From: Hyposmocoma kahamanoa
Lineage: Eukaryota > Arthropoda > Insecta > Lepidoptera > Cosmopterigidae
Reading direction: 5' to 3'
NCBI RefSeq assembly: GCF_003589595.1
Contig: NW_020653713.1
Location: 6,200,360-6,264,359 of the forward strand
DNA: 64,000 nt
Notes under the pieces: model-generated
Told to the model about the DNA's origin: nothing
The model's input: the letters and a program-made list of their open reading frames with translations, nothing else
Database searches by the model: none
Position numbers and translations under genes: made by a program
Shown: piece after piece, positions 1 through 11,129 of the stretch
How positions within the stretch are numbered: position 1 is the first letter of the stretch
Layout of the letters: each line of letters begins with the position of its first letter

Positions 1-1
1 T

Positions 2-136
2 ATTGCCACCTTGACTGCGCTATCCGTGGCCGCGTCCACTGCCTCCCTCGTACAGGTATTGGAGCACGAAGGCACAAGAGCAAGTGCTGCATGGACTGTA
101 TTGAGGCACCGCAGTCACATCGAGAATATAGTATAA
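2..136 (+). other. possible 3' end of a coding exon at window edge
   Basis: A frame open from the window edge runs 44 codons to TAA at 134-136. The predicted peptide is Ala/Thr/Ser/Val-rich and then charged (for example SLVQVLEHEGTRASAAW), and the stretch is more GC-rich than the DNA to its right. It could be the end of a host exon or chance. No start, splice site or known domain is visible, and frame 1 is also open for a similar distance. Confidence 0.2.
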
Positions 137-943
137 GTATTATATGTACATATATAACCGGTGCCGCGCTCGTACAGCCTCCGCCCAGTCTCCGTGCGCT
201 GTAGCTGACCTCACATCCTCACAACTTCAGTAGCACTTTCCATGAGATTTTTTATTGCCACTTACATTTAAATCATGTTTTGTTAAACCCATGATGATTA
301 ATTGTAATATATGAACGCATGGACAGCAAAATCTCAAGCAATCAATGTTCGGGGTAGTGGTGATTGTTGTTGTTGATCGTGGAAACACGATACAAGTTTA
401 AGCTTTACTGCTCAAAATACTTAAAATTATATTATGTTAAATGTTAAGTAATGTTATGAAAGTACCCGATCTATACGACTTATTGTAATGCATTAAAGTA
501 CAAGCGATCGGCGGCGCGTGCCGCCAAACGCTTACGTTAAAGGTGTTCGATTACATCGATCACATCTCAGACGCGCAACTAATTCTAGCTTTAGAACACA
601 TTTCTAGAAACCAAACGCTGACGTTGACGTTGATTTTATAATCGACACGAGGGAAGTTTTCTCGGCAATCACTCAAATTGTGCCTAGGAACGTAATTACA
701 CGGCCCTTCTACAAACGACATATTTAATTAATAAATACAAATTTTAAACTTGAATGCGCAAATAAGGTCGTGTCGAAGTCAAAATTTTGAATTTCGTTCT
801 TTGACCTTAGTTATTATGTTGTCAAAGGTAACTAGATGAGGCCAAAGGTCTATGGGAAAAATATTCAATTGTAAAATGATCCACACGTTAATGTGTAGAG
901 CGAGAAAAAAGAAAATAAAGAGAGAAAAAACGATCTCAAAAGT
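137..943. other. no gene recognised
   Basis: AT-rich DNA with no long open frame and no repeat that I recognise. Confidence 0.5.
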
Positions 944-1240
944 CATTCAGCCTTTAGTTTGCCACTCTTAGAGGTGGAATATATTGTTCAAGTTTAAATA
1001 GGACCACTGCTGAGGTACCCTCTTTAAAAAAAAGAATCGTCAAAATCAGTTCACAAATGCTGAAGAAATCGCGTAACATACATAAAGAACCCTTCTTTTT
1101 TATATTCGGTTAAAAATACTAGCTGGTGTCCGCTACTTCGTCTGCGTAGAATAAATGCTTCGACTAGCGTACTGTGTCTACTAATTTTCATATAGTGGAA
1201 TTGAGAACCTCCTCCTGTTTTGAAGTCAGTTAAAAAGACT
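944..1240 (+). repeat. interspersed repeat family A, copy 1
   Basis: Shares the blocks 'gccactcttagaggtgga', 'ggtaccctcttt' and 'aaaatcagttcacaaat' with copies at 4533, 8575, 20041, 29146 and 34301. From 1107 to 1195 it carries a block ('ctggtgtccgctacttcg') that recurs inverted at 5525-5600. Copies in Lepidoptera typically end in 'gaagtcggttaaaaa'. The class is unknown; no coding sequence remains. Confidence 0.65.
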
Positions 1241-1242
1241 TA

Positions 1243-1452
1243 CCACCTTACCGTTTTCTGCCGCCAAGCACTAATGTCAGCATTACTGCGTTACTGTTTG
1301 GCACTTCCGTGTCAGGGTGACGGGCGCAGTGGCAGTAACCCTAACATCTTCGCGATTTAAAGCTCTGAATGGCCCTGCGACTGTTATGGATAGGTGTGTC
1401 GCTTACCACCAGGCGCACGATTTGTTCGTCCCATCACTTGGTATTATAAAAA
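1243..1452 (-). repeat. interspersed repeat family B, copy 1
   Basis: Reverse-orientation copy of a roughly 280 bp repeat seen about a dozen times here. Diagnostic blocks are 'ctgccgccaagca', 'gacgggcgcagtggcag' and 'aaagctctgaatgg', ending at 'cgtcccatcacttggtatta'. Probably a short non-autonomous element; class not determined. Confidence 0.7.
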
Positions 1453-1454
1453 AA

Positions 1455-1612
1455 AGAGAAACTGCTGCGCTCCGGTAGGATATAGATATTTTGCCTCATA
1501 TCATTGTGTACTTCTGTATTGTACGTTAGCTTACACTAAGATAGCTTTTGTGTCCTGAGTGGTCATTGTAAATGTTAATAGGCAATAAAGCTTATTTTCA
1601 TTCATTCATTCT
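1455..1612 (+). repeat. LINE-like 3' tail
   Basis: Non-coding segment ending in AATAAA (1584-1589) followed by a short (TTCA)n tail, as in 3' ends of lepidopteran LINEs. No coding part is attached. Confidence 0.35.
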
Positions 1613-3074
1613 CTTGAATATAATAAGGCAGGATATTATGTCTGAGAGAAAATATTTCAATTCTGGGAGTGACAACCCTATAGCAGTGGCAGTGAAGTTA
1701 ATTTGCCCGTGCGCAATTATCACCGCTCGTTGGGTGAGTGACGCCTAATCGTTATTTATACGATACAACGTAGACCCAGCTTCTTGCCCATCGCTAGTCC
1801 CTTTAGTATGACACACTACTACTCATAAAGCCTACAATTGTGTGCTTTATTACGCTTAATAGGAAATAAACGACGGTTTGTAGTTTATTGAATGGTAATG
1901 TTGAGAATAGGCGATATGGTGTAACTTGTGATTCTTACTGTTGACGAAAGTTGTAATTTAGAATACCTACCCAAGCAGCACACCCATATCTAAACATATA
2001 CTATAAGATATCTAATAGAATTTAATTCGATTGAATATTTTAAGAGTTCGAATTCCCTCAAGATATCTCGAAGGTTTCTAGATAATTTAAAGTAAAAATG
2101 TGCACGACTTTATTAGTAGATCACAAGAGTGCTTTGAGAAACTATCTGAAGTGATTCTTATCTTTTTTCTCAAGTAACCCTTCTAGAATGCTACAAGACC
2201 ATTTGTGGAATGTAGACAGTTTTTATTTAGTCTTATAGACAGTTTTTAGATAATTTATAGTCTATATAGATAGTTTTCTTAGTAATGCTATTTTAAAACC
2301 AATATACTAAAGCGTTACAAACATAAGACGCAATTCTCTTAATACTAATAGATTTCAAGTTTAATGGCTTACAAAATATAGACTATCAAAATTGCAACAT
2401 GGCTAAATTAGATATAATATTTCCGACTTTTTCGCGCAATGTTTAATCGATCAGAAACCGCGAAACGTGCGACTTTAAATGCATTATGAATAGTGATGTA
2501 AAACCTGTCATAAAAGTAATGCGCTCGCTAAATTTTAAATATTTATGTATAAAATATAAACTTTATAAAAATACAGTTACCGATTTTCGGTTTTAAATAT
2601 TTATAGAGAGCTTAAAAATACAAAATAACTCACAAAACCAACCATTTCCAAGAAGTTTTAGATTTACTTTTTAAAAAGAAAAGAAATTTTTCTCGGCTAC
2701 TTCATAGTCATTCTTTAAAAATAAAAATGGCGATAAAAATTTAAAGCTTTTTTCAACACTGTTGGGAGTATTTTGTCTATAGTTTATCTACAGAAAAACT
2801 TGAGAACACGAAAAGATTATTTTTACTTGCTTTAGTGTAGTTGATCTTGTAGAAGAATATTCACTCCTATGAAGCTTTATGATTGTTTACAAAACGCGAT
2901 GATTCTGAGCGATATTCTCTTTTGACAATAGTGAGGGTATTATGCAACAAAAAACTTTTCAAAACACTAGGTCAAAAAACAATTAAAAAATACAATTTGT
3001 CGCAAAAAATGTTATTCTGTATAATTATTTGGAATGTGTTATATATGACTAGAGAATTACTAGAACTAGATAAT
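1613..3074. other. AT-rich stretch without gene
   Basis: Long AT-rich stretch; short open frames only (for example 2883-3104), which run into the satellite and have no protein-like features. Confidence 0.5.
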
Positions 3075-3592
3075 TTCGATTCTGGCAGCTTTGTCATATA
3101 CTAACCTAACCTAAACCCACAGGAGGAGGTCGAACCAACTAGCAAATGCAAACAGTTTCGATTCTGGCAGCTTTGTCATATACTAAACCTAACCTAAACC
3201 CACAGGAGGATATCGAACCAACTAGCAAATGCAAACAAATTCGGTTCTGGCAACTTTGTCATATACTAACCTAACCTAAACCCACAGGAGGAGATTGAAC
3301 CAACTAGCAAATGCAAATGAATTCGATTCTGGCAGCTTTGTCATATACTAACCTAACCTAAACCCACAGGAGGAAATCGAACCAACTAGCAAATGCAAAC
3401 AATTTCGATTCTGGCAGCTTTGTTATATACTAAACCTGACCTAAACCCACAGGAGGAGATCGAACCAACTAGCAAATGCAAACAAATTCGGTTCTGGCAG
3501 CTTTGTCATATGCTAACCTAACCTAAACCCACAGGAGGAGGTCGACTCAACTAGCAAATCAAAACAAATTCGGTTCTGGCAGCTTTGTCATA
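3075..3592 (+). repeat. 82-83 bp satellite with telomere-like core
   Basis: Tandem units begin at about 3075, 3157, 3240, 3322, 3404, 3487 and 3569, so the period is 82-83 bp. Each holds 'cattctggcagctttgtcata'-like sequence, then 'ctaacctaacctaaaccc', then 'acaggaggaggtcgaacca'. The array is cut at 3592 by a LINE insertion and resumes at 4311. Confidence 0.92.
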
Positions 3593-4310
3593 CCTTTCTT
3601 TTACCCGGAGAAATGCATTACGCATATCACCGCACCCGGGGAGGCGCGAGAATATGTGGGACTCCTTCGGATTTTCCAGAAAGGAAGCCTACCCACTAAA
3701 ACTCCGGGGTGTTCCAACCAGCCGTTTAATGGGGTTTATGGTACCGGTTGCCCATTACCCACGACCCCCAAAGAGCAGACGTTCGCGGCCTTTGTTTGGC
3801 ACGCAAACCCTCTCAAGTGGCACTTGCCACTGGTGCACCTGGGGGCGGCTTCCTGGAACACGTGGAAGTCACCCTACCCTCTTGGGACTGGATGTTACTT
3901 ACGAGCGACGAGTAATCCCCGACTCGTCACCCGAGTCCCATTACGGCGGGAAAAGGCGCATTTCTCCGCGGCGCCTCCGCCCTGTCCTCTTCCGCCGGCG
4001 GGGATCAACGAGGACGTCATCCTCTCTAATCCGAGCCGCCGTGTCCTTCCGTGTTATTACAACCTCGCAGAAGGAGCTCACCGCCTCACACGACCTCTCG
4101 CTTCCGACCGTAGACTTGACTACGGCCGGCAATGAGAGATCGGCAATGAGGCGACCATTGCCGCCCGCTCCTCTGCCCACTCGGGCATTCCGCCAACGTG
4201 TGCTGCGCCGAAGATACGGCGCAGCCACACTGATAGCAGACAGGGGTCGGCTCTCTCCCAGCGATCTTATACAGGTATCTCCCGAAGCATCCATGCCCCG
4301 AGAGCACCTG
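3593..4310 (-). pseudogene. R1-clade LINE, 5'-truncated 3' end
   Basis: On the minus strand this GC-rich insertion encodes the C-terminal tail of an R1-clade non-LTR polyprotein. A GHGCFGRYLYKI block is followed by a CX2C-X8-HX4C knuckle (CYQCGCAVSSAQHTLAEC), the zinc-binding motif that follows reverse transcriptase in this clade. The frame then shifts: the remaining tail is read between about 4294 and 3941. The rest, down to 3593, is 3' UTR ending in 'taaaagaaagg'. Endonuclease and reverse transcriptase are absent, as expected from 5' truncation. The direct repeat TGTCATA flanks both ends (3586-3592 and 4311-4317), so both boundaries are firm. The host sequence is the CCTAACCTAA satellite. 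Some R1-clade elements (TRAS, SART) target telomeric repeats, but I cannot assign this copy to either from so short a fragment. Confidence 0.85.
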
Positions 4311-4382
4311 TGTCATATAATAACCTATCCTAATCCCACAGGAGGAGGTCGAACCAACTAAGAAATGCAAACAAATTCGGTT
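4311..4382 (+). repeat. satellite, remainder after LINE insertion
   Basis: Continuation of the 82-83 bp unit ('tgtcatataataacctatcc'), starting with the duplicated TGTCATA target site. Confidence 0.88.
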
Positions 4383-4532
4383 CATTGACCGTTGCACCTA
4401 AACACCACTGGAATTATATTAATGTTTTTTTCACACATACACATTCAACATTATACTCAGTGAATATTATAACATTCATTGAGTTCATTCATTCAGATAT
4501 ATCTGAAGTGTTTATAAATAATCTCAGTACAG

Positions 4533-4975
4533 AGTACTAAAAAAACCTACCTCAAAAGTACGTGGAATTAAATCGATTTGCCAAGTTTTATTGAAATCAG
4601 TTACCGGAAAGTGCGCAAACCCGGATTCATCATCAATAAAAATCGGTTATCGGTTCTCACTACTCAAAGTATATTGAGAGGGAAAAACGTGTTGTATTGG
4701 AGAATAGCAAAATCAACCATTAAAATAATTGCTCGTTATAATAGAATGTAGGCGCTATTTATAAAAATGAATCTTCATGCGTGTACAACCACCCTTAGAG
4801 GTTGATGATTTTCTACAAAATTAAATGAAACTACTATGGAGGTACCCTCTTTCCAACAAAAAAAGAATCATCAAAATCGGTTCACAAATACCGGAGTTAT
4901 CGCGTAACATACATGCAAAAAAAACCCATACAGTGGAATTGAGAACCTCCTCCTTTTTTTGAAGTTGGTTAAAAA
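4533..4975 (+). repeat. interspersed repeat family A, copy 2 (long)
   Basis: One of the two longest copies, matching 29146-29590. It starts near 'actaaaaaaacctacctc', has a 'ccacccttagaggttga' middle and ends 'ttttttgaagttggttaaa'. Non-coding. Confidence 0.75.
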
Positions 4976-5218
4976 TGAACATTATACTATCGGTATATTC
5001 GATTGAAAGTTGTTATATCAGTCGTCTATTATTATACCCAGTGAACTTTATATGATGCAAGAATATGTCAAATGTCTGTATACCATAAATTAATTATATC
5101 TGTTGAGCGTTATATTGACTAAAAATATATCGTTTGTTGTTATATATTACGAATCGCACCCATCCTATGAATGCTCAAAGTAGGTTTCATTGTTGTCTCT
5201 ACACCATTCAAATTGACT
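4976..5218. other. no gene recognised
   Basis: AT-rich filler between repeats; nothing identified. Confidence 0.4.
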
Positions 5219-5243
5219 ACGTCGTAGCAAATAGCTACGACGT
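5219..5243. repeat. perfect 10 bp-stem palindrome
   Basis: ACGTCGTAGC, spacer AAATA, GCTACGACGT. Probably the centre or end of a decayed element. Confidence 0.75.
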
Positions 5244-5524
5244 ACGGTAGCACGACACTGCTTATGGAAGTCGAAACTTCCGACCAACTATATAGCACAT
5301 ATTAGCGATTTAAGGCACATTTTTGAATAGAGAACGTTCATCCAAAGAAATATTATAAATGCGAAAGTATCTATTATGTCTGTAAACGATGAACTAATAC
5401 TGATACATTTTGGTATAGAAATAGATGGGACCTACGAGAAGGACATAGGCTACTTTTATCACAAAAATAAATCTTAAAGGTGTTGGAATATGGGATGAAA
5501 GTTTATATGGAGAACAAATAAAAC

Positions 5525-5735
5525 TATGAAAATTAGTAGACACAGTACGCTACTCGAAGCACTTATTCTACGCAGGCGAAGTAGCAGACACCAGGTAGTA
5601 TTTTTAACCGAATTCAAAAAAGAAGAGCTTCTCAATTCGACTGTATTTTTTTATGTATGTCACCCGATTACTCCGATTTGAGAACCAATTTTAATGATTC
5701 TTTTTTGTTGGAAAGAGGGTACCTCAGTATTGGCA
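5525..5735 (-). repeat. interspersed repeat family A, copy 3
   Basis: Inverted relative to 1107-1240. It shares the 'agcagacaccaggtagtatt' block and the 'ggaaagagggtacctcag' block. Confidence 0.65.
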
Positions 5736-5925
5736 GAGAACAAAAAGTAACGAGAACGGATACTCTCCGCTCCTCTCTAGCTTTGAATACCGCACCACGC
5801 CCCACATTGACGAATTAACTGAACGACAACAAGGCTGTCGCCGAGCAGTTTTCGGCGCTAAGACGGCTTTGATATTTGAATATACTCGTAGTTTTCATTT
5901 ATTCACTACTAAACGTGCGTTAATA

Positions 5926-6162
5926 TACCGGGTGGAAATTTGTAATGCCATCTGGAGGGAAAGTTCTCTAAATACTGGAGATACGAAATTTTTACTTAAA
6001 GGAAACATTCCTTTATTTTTTAAAGAAATAAAACTGCATTCATAGATTTTCGAAAATTTCTAGCAACACGCGGGAATCGAACCCGCTTTAATCTGAAAAA
6101 AATACACCCTGCACTTTTATTGCATCGATCGATAGGGTTAATTATAAGAATAAAATCTCTCT
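5926..6162. repeat. left TIR of element 1
   Basis: Pairs with 7612-7848 in inverted orientation. Shared blocks include 'aatactggagata', 'tgcattcatagatttt' and 'cgcgggaatcgaacccgc'. Confidence 0.9.
6070..6086 (-). promoter_or_regulatory. tRNA T-arm / B-box-like motif in left TIR
   Basis: The minus strand reads GCGGGTTCGATTCCCGC: a 5 bp stem, a 7 nt TTCGATT loop, and the Pol III B-box core GGTTCGATTCC. It begins 144 nt from the element end. No convincing A box is seen, so promoter activity is inference. Confidence 0.6.
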
Positions 6163-6246
6163 CACAAAATTGGTTAATTAAATGAAAAAAAATCATGAAA
6201 TCTTAACGTATTTTAATAAAAAGAAAAAAAATGATAATCTAACTAA

Positions 6247-7294
6247 TTAGTTGCTCGAAATGAGCTCCTTTTTTTTAGATACCCAATTTAATCTTTTAAC
6301 GAATTCATTTTGGGTAACTTTTAATAACGTGTTGTGATGAATTGTATTACAAATCGTATTCTGAACCTCAGTCTTCAACTCGTTGACACTAGCATAGGAT
6401 TTAATGTAAATTTGATTTTTAACATATACCCACAAAAAAAAATCTAAAGGGGTGAGATCTGGTGATCTCGCAGGCCATCTGATTGTGCCGTTTGTACCAA
6501 ACCAGGTATTAAAATGGTTACTAATATAGGCAGTAGTAACTCTGCTGTTGTGGGCTGAAGCGCCATCTTGCTGCAGAATTATTCGATTTCGCTCTTCCTC
6601 GGATAAAATATTTAACTCATTTCTTAAGAGATCTAGTATTTGAAGATACTTGACAGTGTTCAAATGACCTTCGTACACGTGGACTAACACAACCATATTT
6701 CTCATAATTCCGCACCAAACGTTGAAAGAGAATCTTACTTGATTGTTAGTTTCATGAACACGAACACTCGAGACCAATAATGGTTATTGCGGCGGTTGTA
6801 CATGCCGTTATTACTGAAGTTGGTTTCGTCAGACCATACAATATTACTATATAAATATAAAAAATTCGGGTTACGGCCAACTTCTCTTAGCATGTTTTGA
6901 CAAAATTGAATTCGTCTCCACAATCCCCAGGATGCAATTTTTGCACCAACCGGCCGTCACGATAACATTTATACTTATACTTTTTCAGCACTTGGAGTAC
7001 GCGAGTGTGGTTCGTTCCAATATCTTCTGCAGCATTTCTGCTTGAAGCCTTTGGAAATGCTTCGAAGTATGTTAAATCATTAAGATCGAATTCGGAATAG
7101 TTCTGTTGAGAAGTTTGTCGTCGCTTTTCGTAGCTGCCCGTATTTTTTAAATCATTTACCATTATTTTCAGAACGAATCGAGTTGGTGCTTGTCGATCCC
7201 TATATCTCTCTTCATACCACCGCAGAGTTAAATTCACATTTTTGTTATTTAAAAAATAAGCTTCCATTAAATCAAATTGTTCTTGATATGGCAT
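6247..7294 (-). pseudogene. mariner-superfamily transposase, two frameshifts
   Basis: Starts at ATG 7294 (MPYQEQFDLMEAYF). It opens with a helix-turn-helix region of the DUF4817 type and a second DNA-binding stretch ending GRLVQKLHPGD. The frame shifts near 6925 and again near 6777. The catalytic core is IVWSDETNFSNNG (first Asp), LQQDGASAHNS (second Asp) and WPARSPDLTPLDFF (third Asp). There are 40 residues between the second and third Asp, versus 34 in classical mariner. The stop is at 6247, close to the left TIR. All three acidic residues survive, but the frameshifts make a working enzyme unlikely. It is colinear over its whole length with the transposase at 13485-14546, which makes the family assignment secure; the subfamily name is not. 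Confidence 0.88.
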
Positions 7295-7611
7295 TTTTAC
7301 GATGAAACAAATATGAAATTTATTTAAAACTATCAGTACTTAAAAAGGATATGTAAAAACAATCAAATGGAAATAACAAAAGACAATCCATTTTCAAATG
7401 AAACATTCCATATTTAAATTAGCTCATGCCACTGACCAAAGAGTCAGCATTACCAACATGTGCAGATTGCAATCTTCTTATCTAAATAGTACTTCGTCAT
7501 TTGAATGGATGAATGACGTCAACGATAATTAGAAGTAATCTGATGGACCTTTGAGTAAAAGTGCTTTAACTTGACCCATTGAATTTATAACTCCAGATTT
7601 CATGGTTTTTA

Positions 7612-7848
7612 AGAGAGATTTCATCCTCATAATAGCTCTATCGATTGATTTAATAAAAGTACAGGGTGCATTTCTTTAAAGATTTTAGCGGGTTCGATTC
7701 CCGCGTGTGGCTAGCAATTATCGAAAATCTATGAATGCTGTATTATTTCTTTTAAAAAATAAAGGAATGTTTTCTTTAAGTAAAAATTTCTATCTCCAGT
7801 ATTTAACGTACTTTCCTTCCAAATGGCATTGCAAATTTACACCCTGTA
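7612..7848. repeat. right TIR of element 1
   Basis: Inverted partner of 5926-6162. Within it, 7660-7848 is itself bounded by TACAGGGTG and CACCCTGTA in inverted orientation. Confidence 0.9.
7688..7704 (+). promoter_or_regulatory. tRNA T-arm / B-box-like motif in right TIR
   Basis: GCGGGTTCGATTCCCGC, ending 144 nt from the element's right end and pointing outward, the mirror image of the left-arm copy. Confidence 0.6.
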
Positions 7849-7850
7849 TA

Positions 7851-8574
7851 ACATCATTTTACATTACTATTTATAATGGTCATGAATAGTGCTGTTTATA
7901 ATCATCTAAATGGGATAAAAGGAGGAGTTTCTTTCGTTTTCTGAAAGATGAAACGAAGTAAGTAAAAAAACTTATATCTGAGACTCATTCAGTTATTGTT
8001 TTCTTTAGTGCAGAGTAATATATAATACAGATTTATTATGTCAATATAATAAGACGCCATAACTTCGTGAGCTAGTAGACAAGGGTTCTCGAATTTTCAA
8101 TTTGTATTGCTGATAAATATTAGATAGTGAATATACCTAATTATTAACTAGGTAATGATAAACTTGGACACGCAATTTCAAATACTTTGGTTACCTCATT
8201 TAGAGGTACCTGTCCAAAATATAACATTGTGCTTTTAATATATTTTTTAAATAAATCTTCAATATTATTCTAGTTACCGAATTAATGATAAATATAATAT
8301 TATATATTTTTTATTAAAATTATATAAATAAGTAATGAACATGGGTAGTTATTAGGATTCTATTAATAGAATTATGTATAACAGATTCGCGTTATAATTT
8401 TCGTAATGTTGCGGCTCTGACTACGTAACGTAATAGTACGAGAAAGCGAACCCTGCCACTTCACGCACACATTTGCGCGTTTAAAATTAACGCCTTGCTG
8501 TATGTAGCAGTAGTAGTAGGTAAATAACTTTCGACCGTTGTATGGAGTGCCCGGGGTGTGGTATTAGTCCCATT
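7851..8574. other. no gene recognised
   Basis: AT-rich DNA. The part from about 8420 to 8570 ends with a 'ggggtgtggtatt' block resembling 5790-5815 inverted, so it is probably flank of a larger family A element. Confidence 0.4.
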
Positions 8575-8735
8575 AAAATTTGAAGAAAATATTCCACCTC
8601 TAAGGGTGGCAAACTACCCCTAGTTTATGAATCCGGTTTCGCGCACTTTCTGGTAACCGATTTCAATAAAACTTGGCAAATAAATGTAATTTCACGAATT
8701 TTTGAGATCGGTTATTTTTTATATTTTTTTTTTAT
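8575..8735 (-). repeat. interspersed repeat family A, copy 4
   Basis: Shares 'tccacctctaagggtggc' and 'taaaacttggcaaata' with the other copies, inverted. Confidence 0.7.
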
Positions 8736-9022
8736 ATAACATGTCGATGTAACCTATTAATATCAAAACATCCCAAAAAGCGGCACAAGGACTATACGAG
8801 GTATTACAAAATGGTGCGTCAATATTGTACCTCATAACGACGAAACTTTACGAAAAGTAATTATTTACGAGATGAAACTTGCAATTCTAACCAAAGTTGG
8901 AATTAATAGTACATTGTATATTAAGGACGATAAATAAGCAATTACTAACGAAGGGCTATTAGAAGCTCGAAGCCAAAGGCTGAGGGCATAGATAACTCGA
9001 GTTTTGTATATTTTTACCGTTC

Positions 9023-9226
9023 TTGATAACGCACACACTCAACAAAGCCTCGCACTAGGGAAACCCTGTATCGCGGGTGCTATGGACACACATATAGACA
9101 ACCACAAATTACACTCGAACTCACGAGATAAATAAATATAGGCCAAACAAATATTCCTCCCGGCCCGGGAATCGAACCTGGGACCTGTGCGTGGCAGTCA
9201 TGGTGACCGTTCGGCCATGGAGGCAG
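9023..9226 (-). repeat. tRNA-like SINE family C, copy 1
   Basis: Read on the minus strand, the head has an A-box-like TGGCCGAACGG and a B-box AGGTTCGATTCCCGG. The body ends near 'gcgttatc'. Related copies lie at 18408, 31088, 44286 and 48700. Confidence 0.75.
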
Positions 9227-9229
9227 TTG

Positions 9230-10235
9230 TGATATGTACAAAGTTTTTCGTCACATTGAAATAAATACAATATTTATTTCTTGTATGAATAAATATGTTT
9301 CACAACACAACAAAATCATGGATAATACAAATGGGGAGTTTTTGTTTTTTTTATCAACATATTTTATCAACATATGCTAGCTATTCTTCCATAGATTATA
9401 AAACACGAACTAAAATTTTGTAAAAAGCGAACACGCATACAGCCATGATGGTTGGTAAAAAAAATTTTACCGACTATGGCTGTAATGGAAGAAAAAAGGC
9501 ACGATGGCTTTATTTGGGGCATTATAGTCAAGTTAGCCACCATGCAATTTACGAACAAGTGTGATGAAAAGATAGATTTTTTAGGTAGGTATCTAATATA
9601 AAATACATAACACTATAGCGCATAAAGTCTATGATCGTTTTAACAAATTTAGGATTAGTTTTATTTTCCATGTCGCTTACATCAAAAGTGTATCGCGCTA
9701 AAACACAGCAGAATTTCGTTTTAATGAAGGGAATAGTCGCTATTCGCTGAACCATCAACGTCGAACGCAATAAAGACAGTGTCATACGAACTCCATTCAA
9801 CTATTTTAATCTAAGTTGTTGGCCCAAACCCTTTGTTAAATCCGCCACTGACTTTACCATTTCTTAATACATACTAACAAAGTTTAGAAAACAATTTTGT
9901 TGAACTCTGTACAGACGTAAATAAGGTTGTAATCGTGGGTAAAGGCTCTTGGCGGTATGTTTGCCCACTCGAATGGAAGTTGAGAGGTTTCTTTATTGAA
10001 TTTGTTACTCAGAATTAAGCCAATTCGATAACGATCTTCTATAGGATCTTTTAATAAAGGCTTTATTTTAGCAAATTTTTTTTAAATGCAAAGGTTTTGA
10101 TTAGATTAGCATTCACAGCGCAGCGGGAATTTTAAGATTATTTTTTGGAATATGCAAATTTTGCTTGATTTAGTTCTGCAGCAGAAAGTAGAAACGTAAA
10201 ATGGGTGATAAAGAAACACCAGAAGTACAGTTCAT
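9230..10235. other. no gene recognised
   Basis: Contains minus-strand open frames at 9367-9558 and 9549-9800 (63 and 83 codons) with no recognisable domain, and otherwise AT-rich sequence. Confidence 0.4.
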
Positions 10236-10318
10236 CCAGGGAAGTAATGCCACCTTACCTATTTCTGCCGCCAAGGGGTAATGTGAGTGTGACGTCTACG
10301 CTACCTAGTACAGGGATT
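10236..10318 (-). repeat. family B fragment
   Basis: 'ccaccttacctatttctgcc' and following bases match the inverted end of family B. Confidence 0.6.
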
Positions 10319-10319
10319 G

Positions 10320-10590
10320 CACAATAAAACAACGTTTGTTATAATTATTAATACAAATATCGAACACCTAGAAAAAAATCCATCGATCCGGCCGGATTCG
10401 AACCGACGTCTCCTAGCAAACCAGCGGACCTCACGAATTTTTCTATGTGCTTGTTGTTGGATTTTTATATTTGGTTTTCAACGACTGTTTTGCCATAGCG
10501 CCATCTATGAGGAATCTTTGAAAGTATTTTGTCACCTAGTTAGATACGTTTATAGCTACCAGCCCTGGCTAGAGATGTCGCTATTAACTA
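10320..10590 (-). repeat. tRNA-like repeat family D, copy 1
   Basis: Block 'ccggccggattcgaaccgac' is a B-box on the minus strand. It is followed by 'acgaatttttctatgtgctt' and 'gccatctatgaggaatc'. The tRNA-like middle is shorter here than in other copies. Confidence 0.7.
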
Positions 10591-11129
10591 TAATTATTTT
10601 TTATTGTAAGTATTTTAATGAGTTGATGAGTTAAAGGTATTTTTAAACGGCTGATTAAAATACAATTAATGTTTCTATATAAAACATGTGGTATGTATTT
10701 ATAACATAAATAAACTATTTAATATGAAATGCTTTTTTTACTATTCTTTTTATCAGAAAAACCTAAAAAATATTTAAACATTTATCCAAGAATTTAGATT
10801 TTTCTGCTTGTACCTTTTTTTCTTCCGAAGGCAGTATATAGTTATTATTGTCAATACACACACACAATAAAATAACACAGAGATGGCGTCGATGGCGTAA
10901 ACAAAACTAAAATTATTATTTACTAATTAAGCGTACCTACTTTCTTCTTGGGGATTTAAGTCTATATGTACATATTTTATATTATTACTACTTATTTATT
11001 GCTGCTACTTTTATATATACGCTAACGCTTAGTAACTACGCAATTTTCCGCTCAGGGCTATGGCAACCCAAATCTACAATATTTTATTTGAATAATATTT
11101 CTTGTAATTCTAATATTCTGTAATAATAT
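10591..11129. other. no gene recognised
   Basis: AT-rich; a short CA run near 10855. Confidence 0.4.

Larger units (their letters stand above)
5926..7848 (-). mobile_element. mariner-superfamily element 1 with long TIRs
   Basis: A 1923 bp element flanked by TA on each side (5924-5925 and 7849-7850). Its ends are TACCGGGTGG... and ...ACACCCTGTA. The inverted repeats are 237 bp, far longer than the roughly 30 bp usual for classical mariner, with many substitutions between the arms. The transposase reads on the minus strand and has two frameshifts, so this copy is not autonomous. Each arm contains a tRNA T-arm-like palindrome and an inner inverted copy of the terminal AGGGTG motif. It is related to the element at 12770-14896. 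Confidence 0.9.

Noticed and set aside
3075..3592. CRISPR-like array
   Set aside because: Regular units have no unique spacers; it is a simple 82-83 bp satellite in a eukaryotic genome.
3585..4361. Long plus-strand frames (258 and 159 codons) in the GC-rich insert
   Set aside because: Antisense to the R1-clade LINE tail; the minus strand carries the recognisable zinc knuckle and 3' UTR.
9025..9226. Possible genuine tRNA gene on the minus strand
   Set aside because: A and B boxes are present but no acceptor-stem pairing was seen, and the attached body recurs in five places, so it is a SINE.
9549..9800. 83-codon minus-strand frame with ATG
   Set aside because: No domain, no splice context and no conserved blocks that I recognise; left as unannotated.
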